Origin: Chloroflexota bacterium
Lineage (GTDB): Bacteria > Chloroflexota > Anaerolineae > Anaerolineales > Villigracilaceae
Assembly (NCBI GenBank): GCA_016219545.1
Contig: JACRMH010000066.1
Location: forward strand, 1-64,000
DNA length: 64,000 bases
Direction: 5' to 3'
The notes beneath the pieces are model-generated. The model was not told where the DNA came from, made no database searches, and saw only the letters and a list, made by a program, of their open reading frames with translations. Made by a program: the position numbers and the translations under genes. How positions within the stretch are numbered: the stretch's first letter is position 1; every line of letters begins with the position of its first letter. Of this stretch, positions 40,109 through 48,637 are shown piece by piece.

Positions 40109-41170
40109 TTAAGGAATACAGAGTTGCTGTCCTACAAAAATGAGGCGTGGATTGGGAATGTTGTTGACCCGCGCGATTTCGGTGTAACTCACACCATAGC
40201 GGAGACCAATGCGGAAAAGGTTATCTCCAGCAACAACTGTGTAGGTAGCGCGGCAGCCTGAGGGAGGAACGGGGGTGGCTGTACCGGTCGGAGTGGGGGT
40301 TACACTGGTTGGCACGGGAGTCGCTGTGCCGGATGCAGTCGCAGTAAATTGCTTCGGGCAGACAGGTCCGGTTGGGATCGGAGACCATACAACATTGGGA
40401 ATGGTCAATGATTGAGACGGGAAGATGACATAGGGCCACCAAATTCCGTTCGAGCTGGCGATGGCGTAGGGCGAAACACCATAGGCACGTCCGATACAAT
40501 ATAGGGTTTCTCCCCAGCGCACCACGTGAGTCCCCAAAGTGCCTCCTGCGGGGGTTGTCGGGGTGGGGGTAACAGGGGTCGGTGAGGCAGATGTCGGGGT
40601 GACAGGTGTCGGGGTGGCAGGTGTCGGGGTGACGGGTGTTGCTGTCGGAGGCGTTGTATTGCCTACATTGGCATTGCCGTTCGTCCACGATGCTTGAATT
40701 GCCGCGCCATTCTGGTCTGAGAGGATCAATCCGCTTGGAACAGCCTGTGTAGAACGTAAGGCTATGCTCGAAATACCATTTCCTCTGGCTTTGAAAACAA
40801 TGTTGAGAAGAATGCCGCTTCCCTGCGCTGCAGGGCGGTTCATCTGCGCAACTGCATAATCAACCGTACCGGCGACATTGTCGAAGAGGTTTTGCGCGAG
40901 GAAGTCGGCCGCAATAAAGCCACCGTTTGAAGTCCCTACCACTTCCAATACAGCTGGATTAAATGACAGGTGCAGTTCGGCTGCGGTGAGGTTGGTGACA
41001 TTATCAACTTTAATGGCTACTGTAAAGTTATCATTGACCTGCGCCGACACATTGACCGGGTCTACTCGGACCACTGTTCCGCTTTGGGCGAAAACGGTAG
41101 TTCCGATCAGGGAGGTGGCCAGGATGGTCAGGATCAGCAGAATTCGGATGGTTAATATATTGCGTGACAT
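40109..41170 (-). CDS. Secreted cohesin-LysM protein
   Basis: 353 residues. Signal peptide (MSRNILTIRILLILTILATS...VFAQS), a cohesin domain (about 33-175), a long Pro/Thr linker of repeated TPVTPTP words, a LysM domain (HVVRWGETLYCIGRAYGVSPYAIA), a second T/P linker and a C-terminal LysM (TYTVVAGDNLFRIGLRYGVSYTEIA). LysM binds peptidoglycan-like glycans, so it can tether the cohesin to the cell wall. The start at 41170 follows CGGAG; upstream codons are not part of the protein. Confidence 0.9.
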   Translation of the reverse strand: MSRNILTIRILLILTILATSLIGTTVFAQSGTVVRVDPVNVSAQVNDNFTVAIKVDNVTNLTAAELHLSFNPAVLEVVGTSNGGFIAADFLAQNLFDNVAGTVDYAVAQMNRPAAQGSGILLNIVFKARGNGISSIALRSTQAVPSGLILSDQNGAAIQASWTNGNANVGNTTPPTATPVTPTPATPTPVTPTSASPTPVTPTPTTPAGGTLGTHVVRWGETLYCIGRAYGVSPYAIASSNGIWWPYVIFPSQSLTIPNVVWSPIPTGPVCPKQFTATASGTATPVPTSVTPTPTGTATPVPPSGCRATYTVVAGDNLFRIGLRYGVSYTEIARVNNIPNPRLIFVGQQLCIP

Positions 41171-41226
41171 GGAAACTCCGTAATAAATATTGTGATGAAA
41201 TTTCATACCGTGATCTGGTTTATTAT

Positions 41227-41260
41227 ACTGCCCCTGCCTCAAATCAAAGCGAGGGGCAGT
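41227..41260 (-). terminator. Hairpin between the dockerin and cohesin-LysM genes
   Basis: ACTGCCCCTCG pairs with AGGGGCAGT around a loop of 16 bases; no U-run follows, so it may be an RNA processing or attenuation structure instead of a full terminator. Confidence 0.5.
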
Positions 41261-41276
41261 CATTGATCTACCAGGA

Positions 41277-42305
41277 TTATGGCCAAACCTTCGGTCCAAC
41301 TTGTCCCCAGTTTCCGGCTGTAATTGCCAGGTCACTGATGTTGATGTTGCCATCATCATTGATGTCGGCGGCTTCATCGAACCCGCAGAACCCGCCGGAG
41401 GAACCGACCGATACGCCGGTTGCGCCGAACTGACTGAGGATGCTTCCGACATCCAGAATATTAATGGCATTGTCGCTGTTTACGTCGCCTCCGCGCAGTG
41501 TCACGGATCCCAGGTCAATTTCATCGGCATTACCCGTCACAGCAAACCCGGTCTTTTCGGCAGTTAGATAACCGGGGTAGAAGGCCCTAAAGGTGTATGT
41601 GCCGGTCGGCAGGTTGAGAATGCTGAATCTGGCTGTGGCATCTGCATCGAACGGACCAAAAGTCCATGTGCCGATTCCTGTTACTCTTGCGCAACCAATC
41701 GTGCCGCCGCCCGGGTTTGGAACGGCAGGGACACCCTGTCGCAGCACCAGTCCGGTGACGGTGCGGGTTTGAACGAGAACACATGTATCCGAACCTAACG
41801 TATGAGTAACGTCGAATCCGTCGGCATCTTTCAGGTTGGATTGCGATACTCCAAAACAGGCATTCCCCGCAGCCAGGGTATTGAAGTGGAAGCGTACCGC
41901 AACGCCGGATTGAGTGATTTGTGCAGGACCGGCCAACACCAGGTGGATGCAAGGATTGACGCCGCCGGGGCAGGAAGCAGCCGGTAACAGTTCATTGACG
42001 CTAATGACCGATACGCCGAAGAAATCCGGGCGCGCTTCTGCAGTGGGGACGCTTGGGTTCACGGAAGGTCCCACCAGCGCGGGGTCGTATCGCAAATAAA
42101 TATCAGCCCCTGTTACGCCCGGCGTGATGTTGGCAACAAAGATAACCAGGTCAAAAGTCACTTCATTCCCTATCAGCACTGGGTTGGGCATGGTTGTGGT
42201 TAAAGCAAGTGATGCAGAACGGGGTCCGGCTGCATTGGCTGATATGGCTGGGATACCCAGCATCAGCACTAGAATTGTTGTAACGAACATCTTGAATGTT
42301 TTCAT
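41277..42305 (-). CDS. Secreted cohesin-like/dockerin type I protein
   Basis: 342 residues. Signal peptide to about A26 (MKTFKMFVTTILVLMLGIPAISANA), a cohesin-like beta domain (30-165), a carboxypeptidase-regulatory-like or CnaB-like module (SILNLPTGTYTFRAFYPGY) and a C-terminal dockerin with two Ca-binding loops, GDVNSDNAINILDV and ADINDDGNINISDL. A dockerin in the same cluster as two cohesins suggests these proteins assemble with each other on the cell surface. AGAGAGGAAC is the ribosome site. Confidence 0.9.
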   Translation of the reverse strand: MKTFKMFVTTILVLMLGIPAISANAAGPRSASLALTTTMPNPVLIGNEVTFDLVIFVANITPGVTGADIYLRYDPALVGPSVNPSVPTAEARPDFFGVSVISVNELLPAASCPGGVNPCIHLVLAGPAQITQSGVAVRFHFNTLAAGNACFGVSQSNLKDADGFDVTHTLGSDTCVLVQTRTVTGLVLRQGVPAVPNPGGGTIGCARVTGIGTWTFGPFDADATARFSILNLPTGTYTFRAFYPGYLTAEKTGFAVTGNADEIDLGSVTLRGGDVNSDNAINILDVGSILSQFGATGVSVGSSGGFCGFDEAADINDDGNINISDLAITAGNWGQVGPKVWP

Positions 42306-42369
42306 TTATTGTTCCTCTCTAAAATAACTTTGGATTGCCCCTACTATATCATTCGGGGTTTTCATGGAC

Positions 42370-42388
42370 GTTACATTTACGTTGTAAC
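42370..42388. promoter_or_regulatory. Palindrome GTTACA-n7-TGTAAC between divergent genes
   Basis: Perfect six-base half-sites separated by seven bases, 65 bases from the dockerin gene start and 65 from threonine synthase. Looks like a dimeric regulator site. No regulator is encoded next to it. Confidence 0.4.
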
Positions 42389-42452
42389 AATATTGCCGAA
42401 TAATTACATACGAGGCAGGCTTCGGGTAAAATCAAGTTAACAAAAGGTGACT

Positions 42453-43721
42453 ATGAATAAATTTACTGGCTATCGTTGTTCGCTTTGTGGAACCGAATAC
42501 CTGCCCGGTCAGATCACATACACCTGCCCGAAGGATGGCGGCAATCTCGATGTGCTCCTTGATTATGAAGCCATCAAGAAAAAATTTCAGCCCGAAGATA
42601 TCACATCGCGGACTGAGCCTTCGCTTTGGAGATACCTGCCTCTTTTGCCTGTGAACGAACCTGAGGGTGACTCTACTCCCTTGCACGCCTCAGGCTGGAC
42701 GCCGGTATTTGCCCTGCCGCGATTGGCAGAAAAACTCAAGCTGAAACATTTATGGCTCAAAGACGAGTCGCGCAACCCCACGGCGTCCTTTAAAGATCGA
42801 GCCAGCGCCGTCGTTGTGACTCGCGCGCGTGAATTGAATACGGATATTGTTGTCACCGCGTCAACCGGCAATGCGGGCGCGGCCTTGGCGGGCATGTCTG
42901 CGGCAGTGGGACAGAAGGCTGTCATCTTTGCGCCCAAGTCTGCGCCGCAAGCCAAGGTGGCTCAATTGTTGATCTTCGGCGCGAAGGTGATCCTTGTGGA
43001 TGGTACCTACGATGACGCATTCAATTTAAGCATCGAAGCCTCGAATGAATTCGGCTGGTACTGCCGCAATACGGGCTACAATCCATTTACACTTGAGGGC
43101 AAGAAGACGGCCGCTTTTGAAATTTGGGAATGGTGGATGGAAGCGCATCGCAATTGGCACATGAAAAATAGTTCGCTGGATAATCATTCCCCCTTGTCTA
43201 TTTTTGTTTCAGTGGGTGACGGCAATATTATTTCCGGCATTCACAAGGGATTTAAAGACCTGTTCGCATTGGGCTGGATCCCCAACATGCCGCGCATCAT
43301 CGGCGTGCAGGCGGAAGGTTCTGCGGCAATTGCCAATGCGTTCAATGCGAACACTGAAACCATCACACCCATCTCTGCAACAACGATGGCCGATAGTATC
43401 TCCGTTGACTTGCCGCGTGACGGAGTCCGCGCTGTGCGTGCAGCAAAAGAGACCAATGGCACGTATATCACCGTATCAGATGAGGAGATCATCCGGTCCA
43501 TTGCGGAACTCGGCGGGATGGGAGTCTTTCCCGAACCTGCCGGAGCGGCATCCTATGCTGGTCTGGTCAAAGCGGCAGGCTTGGGCGTAGTCCGAAGCGA
43601 TGATCCAGTCCTTGTTATGAACACAGGCAGCGGACTCAAAGATGTCCGCGCGGCGATGAAGGCGGTCATCGAAGCGCCTGTGATTGAACCAACTTTATCC
43701 GCGTTGAAAAGGGTCTTATGA
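42453..43721 (+). CDS. thrC: Threonine synthase
   Basis: 422 residues. It converts O-phosphohomoserine to threonine. The N-terminal zinc-ribbon-like YRCSLCGTEY...YTCPKDGG is typical of thermophile/Chloroflexota-like forms. The PLP lysine is in NPTASFKDRAS and the phosphate-binding turn is in STGNAGAALA. Start at 42453 with AAAGGTGACT; a GTG two codons earlier is possible. Overlaps the next gene by four bases (ATGA). Confidence 0.9.
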   Translation: MNKFTGYRCSLCGTEYLPGQITYTCPKDGGNLDVLLDYEAIKKKFQPEDITSRTEPSLWRYLPLLPVNEPEGDSTPLHASGWTPVFALPRLAEKLKLKHLWLKDESRNPTASFKDRASAVVVTRARELNTDIVVTASTGNAGAALAGMSAAVGQKAVIFAPKSAPQAKVAQLLIFGAKVILVDGTYDDAFNLSIEASNEFGWYCRNTGYNPFTLEGKKTAAFEIWEWWMEAHRNWHMKNSSLDNHSPLSIFVSVGDGNIISGIHKGFKDLFALGWIPNMPRIIGVQAEGSAAIANAFNANTETITPISATTMADSISVDLPRDGVRAVRAAKETNGTYITVSDEEIIRSIAELGGMGVFPEPAGAASYAGLVKAAGLGVVRSDDPVLVMNTGSGLKDVRAAMKAVIEAPVIEPTLSALKRVL

Positions 43722-44887
43722 AAAATAATGATAATTCGTGGAGCCTGCCGTTCCGTTATGTGACCGGCTTGATCTTATTTGTTGCAGCAGTTGCGTTGTT
43801 GATCTTTGCGCGCGAGGCGGTGAAGGCCTTGATCATAGCCGCCTTCGTAGCCTATTTGATCAGCCCCGCCGTCACCTTTTTGATGATGAGATCAAAACTT
43901 TCGCGAACGAGCGCAGTGAACATCGTATATTTTTCTTCATTGATCGTGCTGGTGGGAGCGCCTTCCATATTAACGCCGATCTTTTTTGATGAAATAAAGA
44001 TCGTAGCTCAGGATATTCTTGATCTCTCGAAGGATATTATTTCGGTACTTTCCTATCCTGTGAAATTTGGCGGAATGGTTTTTCACTTTGAACAATTTGG
44101 GGCAAGTCTGGCAAACGTTCAAGGTGCCGTGCTGACTCCCTTGCCTGAAAAAGCGCTTCTGCTGTTGGAGACAACCTCCGTCGGCGTGCTGTGGTTTTTG
44201 GTGATCCTTGTGAGCGTTCATTTATTCATGAGCGCATGGCCTGAGATGCGTGTGCGGTTATTAAATATGGCTCCTCCGTTGTATCACGATGATATACGGG
44301 AGCTATACTCGCGCGTCCGCAATGTATGGATGGCCTACCTGCGCGGACAGATCGTGCTGATGGTGGTTGTCGGGGTCGTGTTCACGATTGCCTGGATGGT
44401 CATCGGAATTCCGGGTGCGCTCGTGTTGGGCGTGATCGCCGGTCTCTTTACGCTTGTACCGGATGTCGGTCCTTTTTTGGCGGCGATGCTGGCGGTAGCG
44501 GTGGCTTTATTGGAAGGTTCAAGCTGGATACCGCTCCCGAATTATTGGGTGGCAGGCATTGTTTTGATCACTTACCTGGTGTTGGTCAATTTGAAGAATT
44601 TCTGGCTGCGCCCTTACATTATGGGACGCAGTGTCCACATGAATGAAGCGCTGGTATTCATCTCCATTATGATCGCAACCATTTTGGGGGGCATCATGGG
44701 CGCTTTGTTGATCGTTCCCGTACTGGCTTCCGTGATCGTGATCCTCGAATATTTACGCCGCCGCATGTTGGGTCTATCACCTTTTGAGGATGACGGTAGC
44801 CAGCAGTTTGCTGTACCCCCGCATAAAATTAAACCATTACGCCGGGTCTCCATGCATAAGAAAACAAAAGAGAAGAAAGAGCTATGA
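43718..44887 (+). CDS. AI-2E transporter family membrane protein
   Basis: 389 residues with seven to eight membrane segments. The C-terminal FTLVPDVGPFLAAMLAVAVAL and NFWLRPYIMGRSVHMNEALVFISIM match the PerM/AI-2E exporter family. Substrates vary and cannot be told from sequence; AI-2 export and ion-coupled transport are known for different members. It is translationally coupled to thrC and to the glycosyltransferase downstream, an unusual operon whose logic is unclear. Confidence 0.88.
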   Translation: MKNNDNSWSLPFRYVTGLILFVAAVALLIFAREAVKALIIAAFVAYLISPAVTFLMMRSKLSRTSAVNIVYFSSLIVLVGAPSILTPIFFDEIKIVAQDILDLSKDIISVLSYPVKFGGMVFHFEQFGASLANVQGAVLTPLPEKALLLLETTSVGVLWFLVILVSVHLFMSAWPEMRVRLLNMAPPLYHDDIRELYSRVRNVWMAYLRGQIVLMVVVGVVFTIAWMVIGIPGALVLGVIAGLFTLVPDVGPFLAAMLAVAVALLEGSSWIPLPNYWVAGIVLITYLVLVNLKNFWLRPYIMGRSVHMNEALVFISIMIATILGGIMGALLIVPVLASVIVILEYLRRRMLGLSPFEDDGSQQFAVPPHKIKPLRRVSMHKKTKEKKEL

Positions 44888-45816
44888 AAATCACATACTC
44901 CATCATTGCACCCATCTATAACGAAATTGACAATCTCCCCGAACTCTACCGCCGGGTTAAAGAAGTAATGGATTCCTCCGGTGAACCCTGGGAACTCATC
45001 CTTGTGGACGATGGCTCCACAGACGGCTCGACAGATAAGATCCGCGAACTCGCGCAGCACGATAAAACCGTGCGTCCTGTCATCTTTGCGCGCAACTTTG
45101 GTCATCAGGTGGCCATCACTGCCGGCTGGGATTATGCGCGCGGCGACGCTATCGTCATCATTGACGCAGACTTGCAGGACCCGCCCGAAGTGATCCTCGA
45201 ACTTGCTAAAAAATGGAAGGAAGGCTACGAGGTCGTTTATGCAGTGCGGAGCGAACGTGAAGGTGAATCGTGGTTCAAAAAATTCACAGCCGCCATGTTT
45301 TACAGAATTATTTACAGCATCACGGATGTAAAAATCCCCGTAGATACCGGTGACTTCCGCCTGATGGACCGCAAAGTTGTGGATGTGCTCAAGCTAATGA
45401 AGGAACGTCACCGCTTTCCGCGCGGCATGTCGGCCTGGGTGGGCTTCAAGCAGATCGGAGTCACATACAAACGTGCCGCGCGTGTGGCCGGCGTGACCAA
45501 ATATCCTTTCAACAAAATGCTCAAACTCGCCTTGAACGCCATCACCGGCTTTTCATATTTTCCTTTACAAGTTGCCACTTACTTTGGATTTGTATCGGCA
45601 GGTATTTCCATTTTGGCAATTCCCATAGTGGCGATCTTGCGCCTGGCAGGTTCCCACTTTTTTGAAGGACAGACGACAACGCTCGTCTCTGTGCTTTTCC
45701 TCGGCGGTGTGCAGTTGATCTCGCTTGGGATTCTCGGCGAGTACATTGGCCGTCTCTATGATGAAGCCAAAGGCAGACCGTTATACATTGTCCGCGACGC
45801 GCCGGAAGAGCAGTGA
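44884..45816 (+). CDS. Family 2 glycosyltransferase, GtrB/DPM-like
   Basis: 310 residues. GT-A domain with IIAPIYNEIDNLPELYRR, LVDDGSTDGS and the DxD-like IIDADLQDPPE; NFGHQVAITAGWDYARGD and PVDTGDFRLMDRK are typical of polyprenyl-phosphate glucosyl/mannosyltransferases such as GtrB. Two C-terminal membrane helices (about 225-290) fit this group. It probably loads a sugar on undecaprenyl phosphate. It ends the thrC operon; a terminator follows. Confidence 0.92.
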   Translation: MKITYSIIAPIYNEIDNLPELYRRVKEVMDSSGEPWELILVDDGSTDGSTDKIRELAQHDKTVRPVIFARNFGHQVAITAGWDYARGDAIVIIDADLQDPPEVILELAKKWKEGYEVVYAVRSEREGESWFKKFTAAMFYRIIYSITDVKIPVDTGDFRLMDRKVVDVLKLMKERHRFPRGMSAWVGFKQIGVTYKRAARVAGVTKYPFNKMLKLALNAITGFSYFPLQVATYFGFVSAGISILAIPIVAILRLAGSHFFEGQTTTLVSVLFLGGVQLISLGILGEYIGRLYDEAKGRPLYIVRDAPEEQ

Positions 45817-45840
45817 TCAGTGAATAGTAATTAGTGATCA

Positions 45841-45876
45841 GTCGGCGGTCACCGAATGTGCCGCCGACTTTTCTTT
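45841..45876 (+). terminator. Terminator of the thrC operon
   Basis: GTCGGCGG pairs with CCGCCGAC around a 12-base loop and is followed by TTTTCTTT. A direct repeat of GTGATCAGT words (45815-45841) precedes it. Confidence 0.85.
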
Positions 45877-45897
45877 CCTCTTTCATCCTTTCCCTCC

Positions 45898-47262
45898 ATG
45901 AACCTCTCCTTCCTCAAAGACCGTTCCTTCCTGCGCGAATTATTGCTGATCGCGATTCCCATTTCATTTCAGCAGTTTATCAGCGCGTCCCTCAATATGA
46001 TCGACGTTGTGATGGTGGGACAGTTGGGTGAGTCTTTCATCGCCGCAGTGGGGTTATCGAATCAAATTTTCTTCGTGCTGATCCTGATCCTCTTTGGCGC
46101 CACCAGCGGCATGTCAATTTTTACCGCGCAATTTTGGGGCAAGCGTGAGATCGAACCCATTCGCAAAGTGCTGGGAATGAGTCTCCTTTTGTCCATCAGC
46201 GTTGCGGCTATCTTTACGTTTGCCGTACTTCTTATACCTGAAACCCTGCTTGGCTTTTATACCAAAGACCCCGAAGTCATCCGGCTTGGCAGCAGTTATC
46301 TTCGCATCGTTGGCTTCACGTACATCCCAATTGCCATCGCAACTTCATACGTCGCAGTCTTGCGCAGTATTCAATTCGTGACACTTACAGTCGTTGCGAC
46401 CGTTGCTGCTTTGATCTTCAAGACGATCCTTGGCTATGGATTGATCTTCGGCATTGGCGGACTTCCTGCTCTGGGAGTCCGTGGCGCCGCAATCGGCACC
46501 GCCGCTGGCTGGACCCTGGAACTGGCCCTGCTTCTTATCTTTGTCTACGCCCAGAAAACTCCCCTGGCCGCCAACCCGTTGACATTTTTCTCCTTCGACA
46601 AAGCCTTCTTCATCCGCGTGCTGACAACAGTCGCGCCTGCTGTTGCCAATGAGATGTTCTGGTCTTTAGGCATCACAACCTACAATGCCATCTACGCTCA
46701 CATCGGTACGGACTCAATTGCGGCGATCAATGTCAATGCGACTTTTGAAGACCTCGGCTTTGTTGTCTTTATGGGGTTTGGCAATGCCTGTGCCGTCATG
46801 GTGGGAAACCGTATCGGCGCAGGCAGGAAAGATGAGGCTTATGAAACTGTCCGCCGTGTGATCATTCTCAGCGTCACCGCGGCATGGATCGTAGGGCTGA
46901 TCGTCGTTTTGTTGCGCGATGTTGTGATTGGCTCCGGTATGTATCACCTTTCAGCGAGCGGTATTCATAACGTCCGCATGTTGATGTTGATGATGGCTTG
47001 TACCTTGTGGATTCGCATGTTCAATTTCTCCACATTCATCGGCGCCTTGCGCGCCGGCGGTGATACGCGCTTTGCATTGTTCATGGAAATGGGTTCCATC
47101 TGGCTGATCGGCGTCCCCGCCGCGTACGTTGGCGCTTTCGTATTGCACCTGCCTGTCTATTATGTTTACCTCTTGGTCATGCTGGAGGAAGTTGCCAAAG
47201 CCTTTGTCAGCGGCTGGAGATTCAGGTCACGCAAGTGGATTCACGACCTGGTGAATATCTAA
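45898..47262 (+). CDS. MATE family efflux transporter
   Basis: 454 residues with 12 membrane segments in two halves. Signature MIDVVMVGQLGESFIAAVGLSNQIFFV near the N-terminus and NATFEDLGFVVFMGFGNACAVMVGN in the second half match MATE (NorM/DinF) exporters driven by Na+ or H+. The ATG at 45898 follows a pyrimidine-rich stretch with no Shine-Dalgarno, so initiation may be weak. It is monocistronic. Confidence 0.92.
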   Translation: MNLSFLKDRSFLRELLLIAIPISFQQFISASLNMIDVVMVGQLGESFIAAVGLSNQIFFVLILILFGATSGMSIFTAQFWGKREIEPIRKVLGMSLLLSISVAAIFTFAVLLIPETLLGFYTKDPEVIRLGSSYLRIVGFTYIPIAIATSYVAVLRSIQFVTLTVVATVAALIFKTILGYGLIFGIGGLPALGVRGAAIGTAAGWTLELALLLIFVYAQKTPLAANPLTFFSFDKAFFIRVLTTVAPAVANEMFWSLGITTYNAIYAHIGTDSIAAINVNATFEDLGFVVFMGFGNACAVMVGNRIGAGRKDEAYETVRRVIILSVTAAWIVGLIVVLLRDVVIGSGMYHLSASGIHNVRMLMLMMACTLWIRMFNFSTFIGALRAGGDTRFALFMEMGSIWLIGVPAAYVGAFVLHLPVYYVYLLVMLEEVAKAFVSGWRFRSRKWIHDLVNI

Positions 47263-47300
47263 TAACTGTAGGGGCGGGGTTACCCCGCCCCTACAGTTAT
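47262..47300. repeat. GTAGGGGCG palindromic repeat, copy 4
   Basis: A near-perfect 39-base palindrome with arms ATAACTGTAGGGGCGGGGT. It begins at the MATE stop codon on one strand and encodes the last five residues and the stop of the convergent gene on the other. Confidence 0.9.
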
Positions 47301-47660
47301 TTTTATCACGGCAGTTTTTGATTTCCTTAATTTTCCAAGCATGTTGAACATCATAAATGAAAAGCCGTACTTTTTCTTCATCAACTGTTCAATATGTTGA
47401 ATAGCTTCGGGGGCTGTGCTGGCCGTTGCCTGCGCGTTGACCCAATCCCCAACCGGTTCACCGGAAGCTGTTGAGGGCGCGATGCGTACACTGCCGTTAT
47501 TGCGAATCCGCTTTATTTTGCCGGCGCTTGAAAAAGTCCAGACGTGAAGTGTTTCTTCATTCTGCGCAAACCAAACAGGAGTTTTGACAACCTGTCCATT
47601 CTTGCGGACGGTTTCAAGATTCATATATTGTTGCTTTTCAAATTGCTTTAATGCATCCAT
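47280..47660 (-). CDS. PPOX-class F420/FMN-dependent protein
   Basis: 126 residues. Split beta-barrel FMN/F420-binding protein: MNLETVRKNGQVVKTPVWFAQNEETLHVWT and RNNGSVRIAPSTASGEPVGDW match the TIGR03666-like PPOX group of F420-dependent oxidoreductases. Substrate unknown. The last residues TVGAG and the stop codon come from the GTAGGGGCG palindrome, so the natural C-terminus was probably altered by the repeat. It ends the long minus-strand operon starting at 53477. Confidence 0.82.
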   Translation of the reverse strand: MDALKQFEKQQYMNLETVRKNGQVVKTPVWFAQNEETLHVWTFSSAGKIKRIRNNGSVRIAPSTASGEPVGDWVNAQATASTAPEAIQHIEQLMKKKYGFSFMMFNMLGKLRKSKTAVIKITVGAG

Positions 47661-47674
47661 GATGCTCTCTGTTA

Positions 47675-48637
47675 TTATTTTAGGTTGCTCAAAAATTCTA
47701 TGACTGCCTGCATGAACTCGGCGGGACATTCTTCATGCGGTACATGCCCGCATTGCGGAATAACGCTCAATGTCGCGTTGGGTAATTCGTCTGCAAGTCG
47801 CAGCGATTGCTCGGTTGGGACGATGCGGTCGTCATCGCCGGTGATGACCAGCGTCGGAAGGGTCAACTCAGCAAGTTGTTCGACAAGTCCGCTTTCCTCA
47901 CTGGCGGTCGTAAGAAACCATAAAGCCTTGTCCCAGTTTTCAGCTTGAAGTGGTTTGCGATAGCCCTCGAAAATATCAGGCGTGATCTTGGCTGGGTCGT
48001 GAAATGCGGTTTTTAAGAATTCAGTCCCCTGCGCTTCAAGCTGACGGGCAATGAGTGGTCCCAGATGATTCATTTGTGGGGTTTTCAAAATCGGTCTGAC
48101 CCATGCGGGCGCACCGCCTCCGGCATACACCGCCGCATCCACAAGGATCAAGGCTTGCACGCGTTCAGGATGTTGCAGCGCAACTTGCATGGAGATCGTC
48201 CCGCCAGCCGAGTTGCCGACCAGAATTGCTTTCCCGATATTGAGGTCATCCATTAAAGCAATGACGAGATCAACTTGTGATTGCGGACCATACGGGTTGG
48301 CGCCTTCCCATTCTAGCGGACGTTCTGTCAAGCCGAAAGCGGGTCTGTCGTATGCGATGACCCTGCCATATGCTGATAGCGGCTCAGCCACTTCACGCCA
48401 CGAGAAAATGCTTGCGCCGAATCCATGCAGGAGGATGAAAGTTGATTTGCCCTCTCCCCATGTTTTGTAATGAACTTTGATGCCGTTCAGTTCAACGAAT
48501 TGACTGTCCAAATCCGCCAGTTGCTCAACCGGGACTGTGTTTTCGAGTGGCGGTACAGGAATGAGAAAGGGACCAACTGTAACGATCAATAGGATCGTGA
48601 TGAGAAGAATGCCAAGGATGCGTTTGAGTTTGTTCAT
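47675..48637 (-). CDS. Alpha/beta hydrolase with N-terminal membrane anchor
   Basis: 320 residues. A hydrophobic N-terminal helix (residues 5-28) anchors or exports it. The hydrolase fold has FILLHGFGASIFSW (oxyanion), nucleophile serine in LVGNSAGGTIS, aspartate in VITGDDDRIVP and histidine in QCGHVPHEECP. Substrate unknown. Its start overlaps the photolyase stop by four bases, so it belongs to the photolyase operon. Confidence 0.9.
   Translation of the reverse strand: MNKLKRILGILLITILLIVTVGPFLIPVPPLENTVPVEQLADLDSQFVELNGIKVHYKTWGEGKSTFILLHGFGASIFSWREVAEPLSAYGRVIAYDRPAFGLTERPLEWEGANPYGPQSQVDLVIALMDDLNIGKAILVGNSAGGTISMQVALQHPERVQALILVDAAVYAGGGAPAWVRPILKTPQMNHLGPLIARQLEAQGTEFLKTAFHDPAKITPDIFEGYRKPLQAENWDKALWFLTTASEESGLVEQLAELTLPTLVITGDDDRIVPTEQSLRLADELPNATLSVIPQCGHVPHEECPAEFMQAVIEFLSNLK

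Noticed and set aside
41171..41470. 100-codon N-terminal extension of the cohesin-LysM protein
   Set aside because: It runs antisense-like through the dockerin gene; the signal peptide at 41170 with CGGAG is a far better start.
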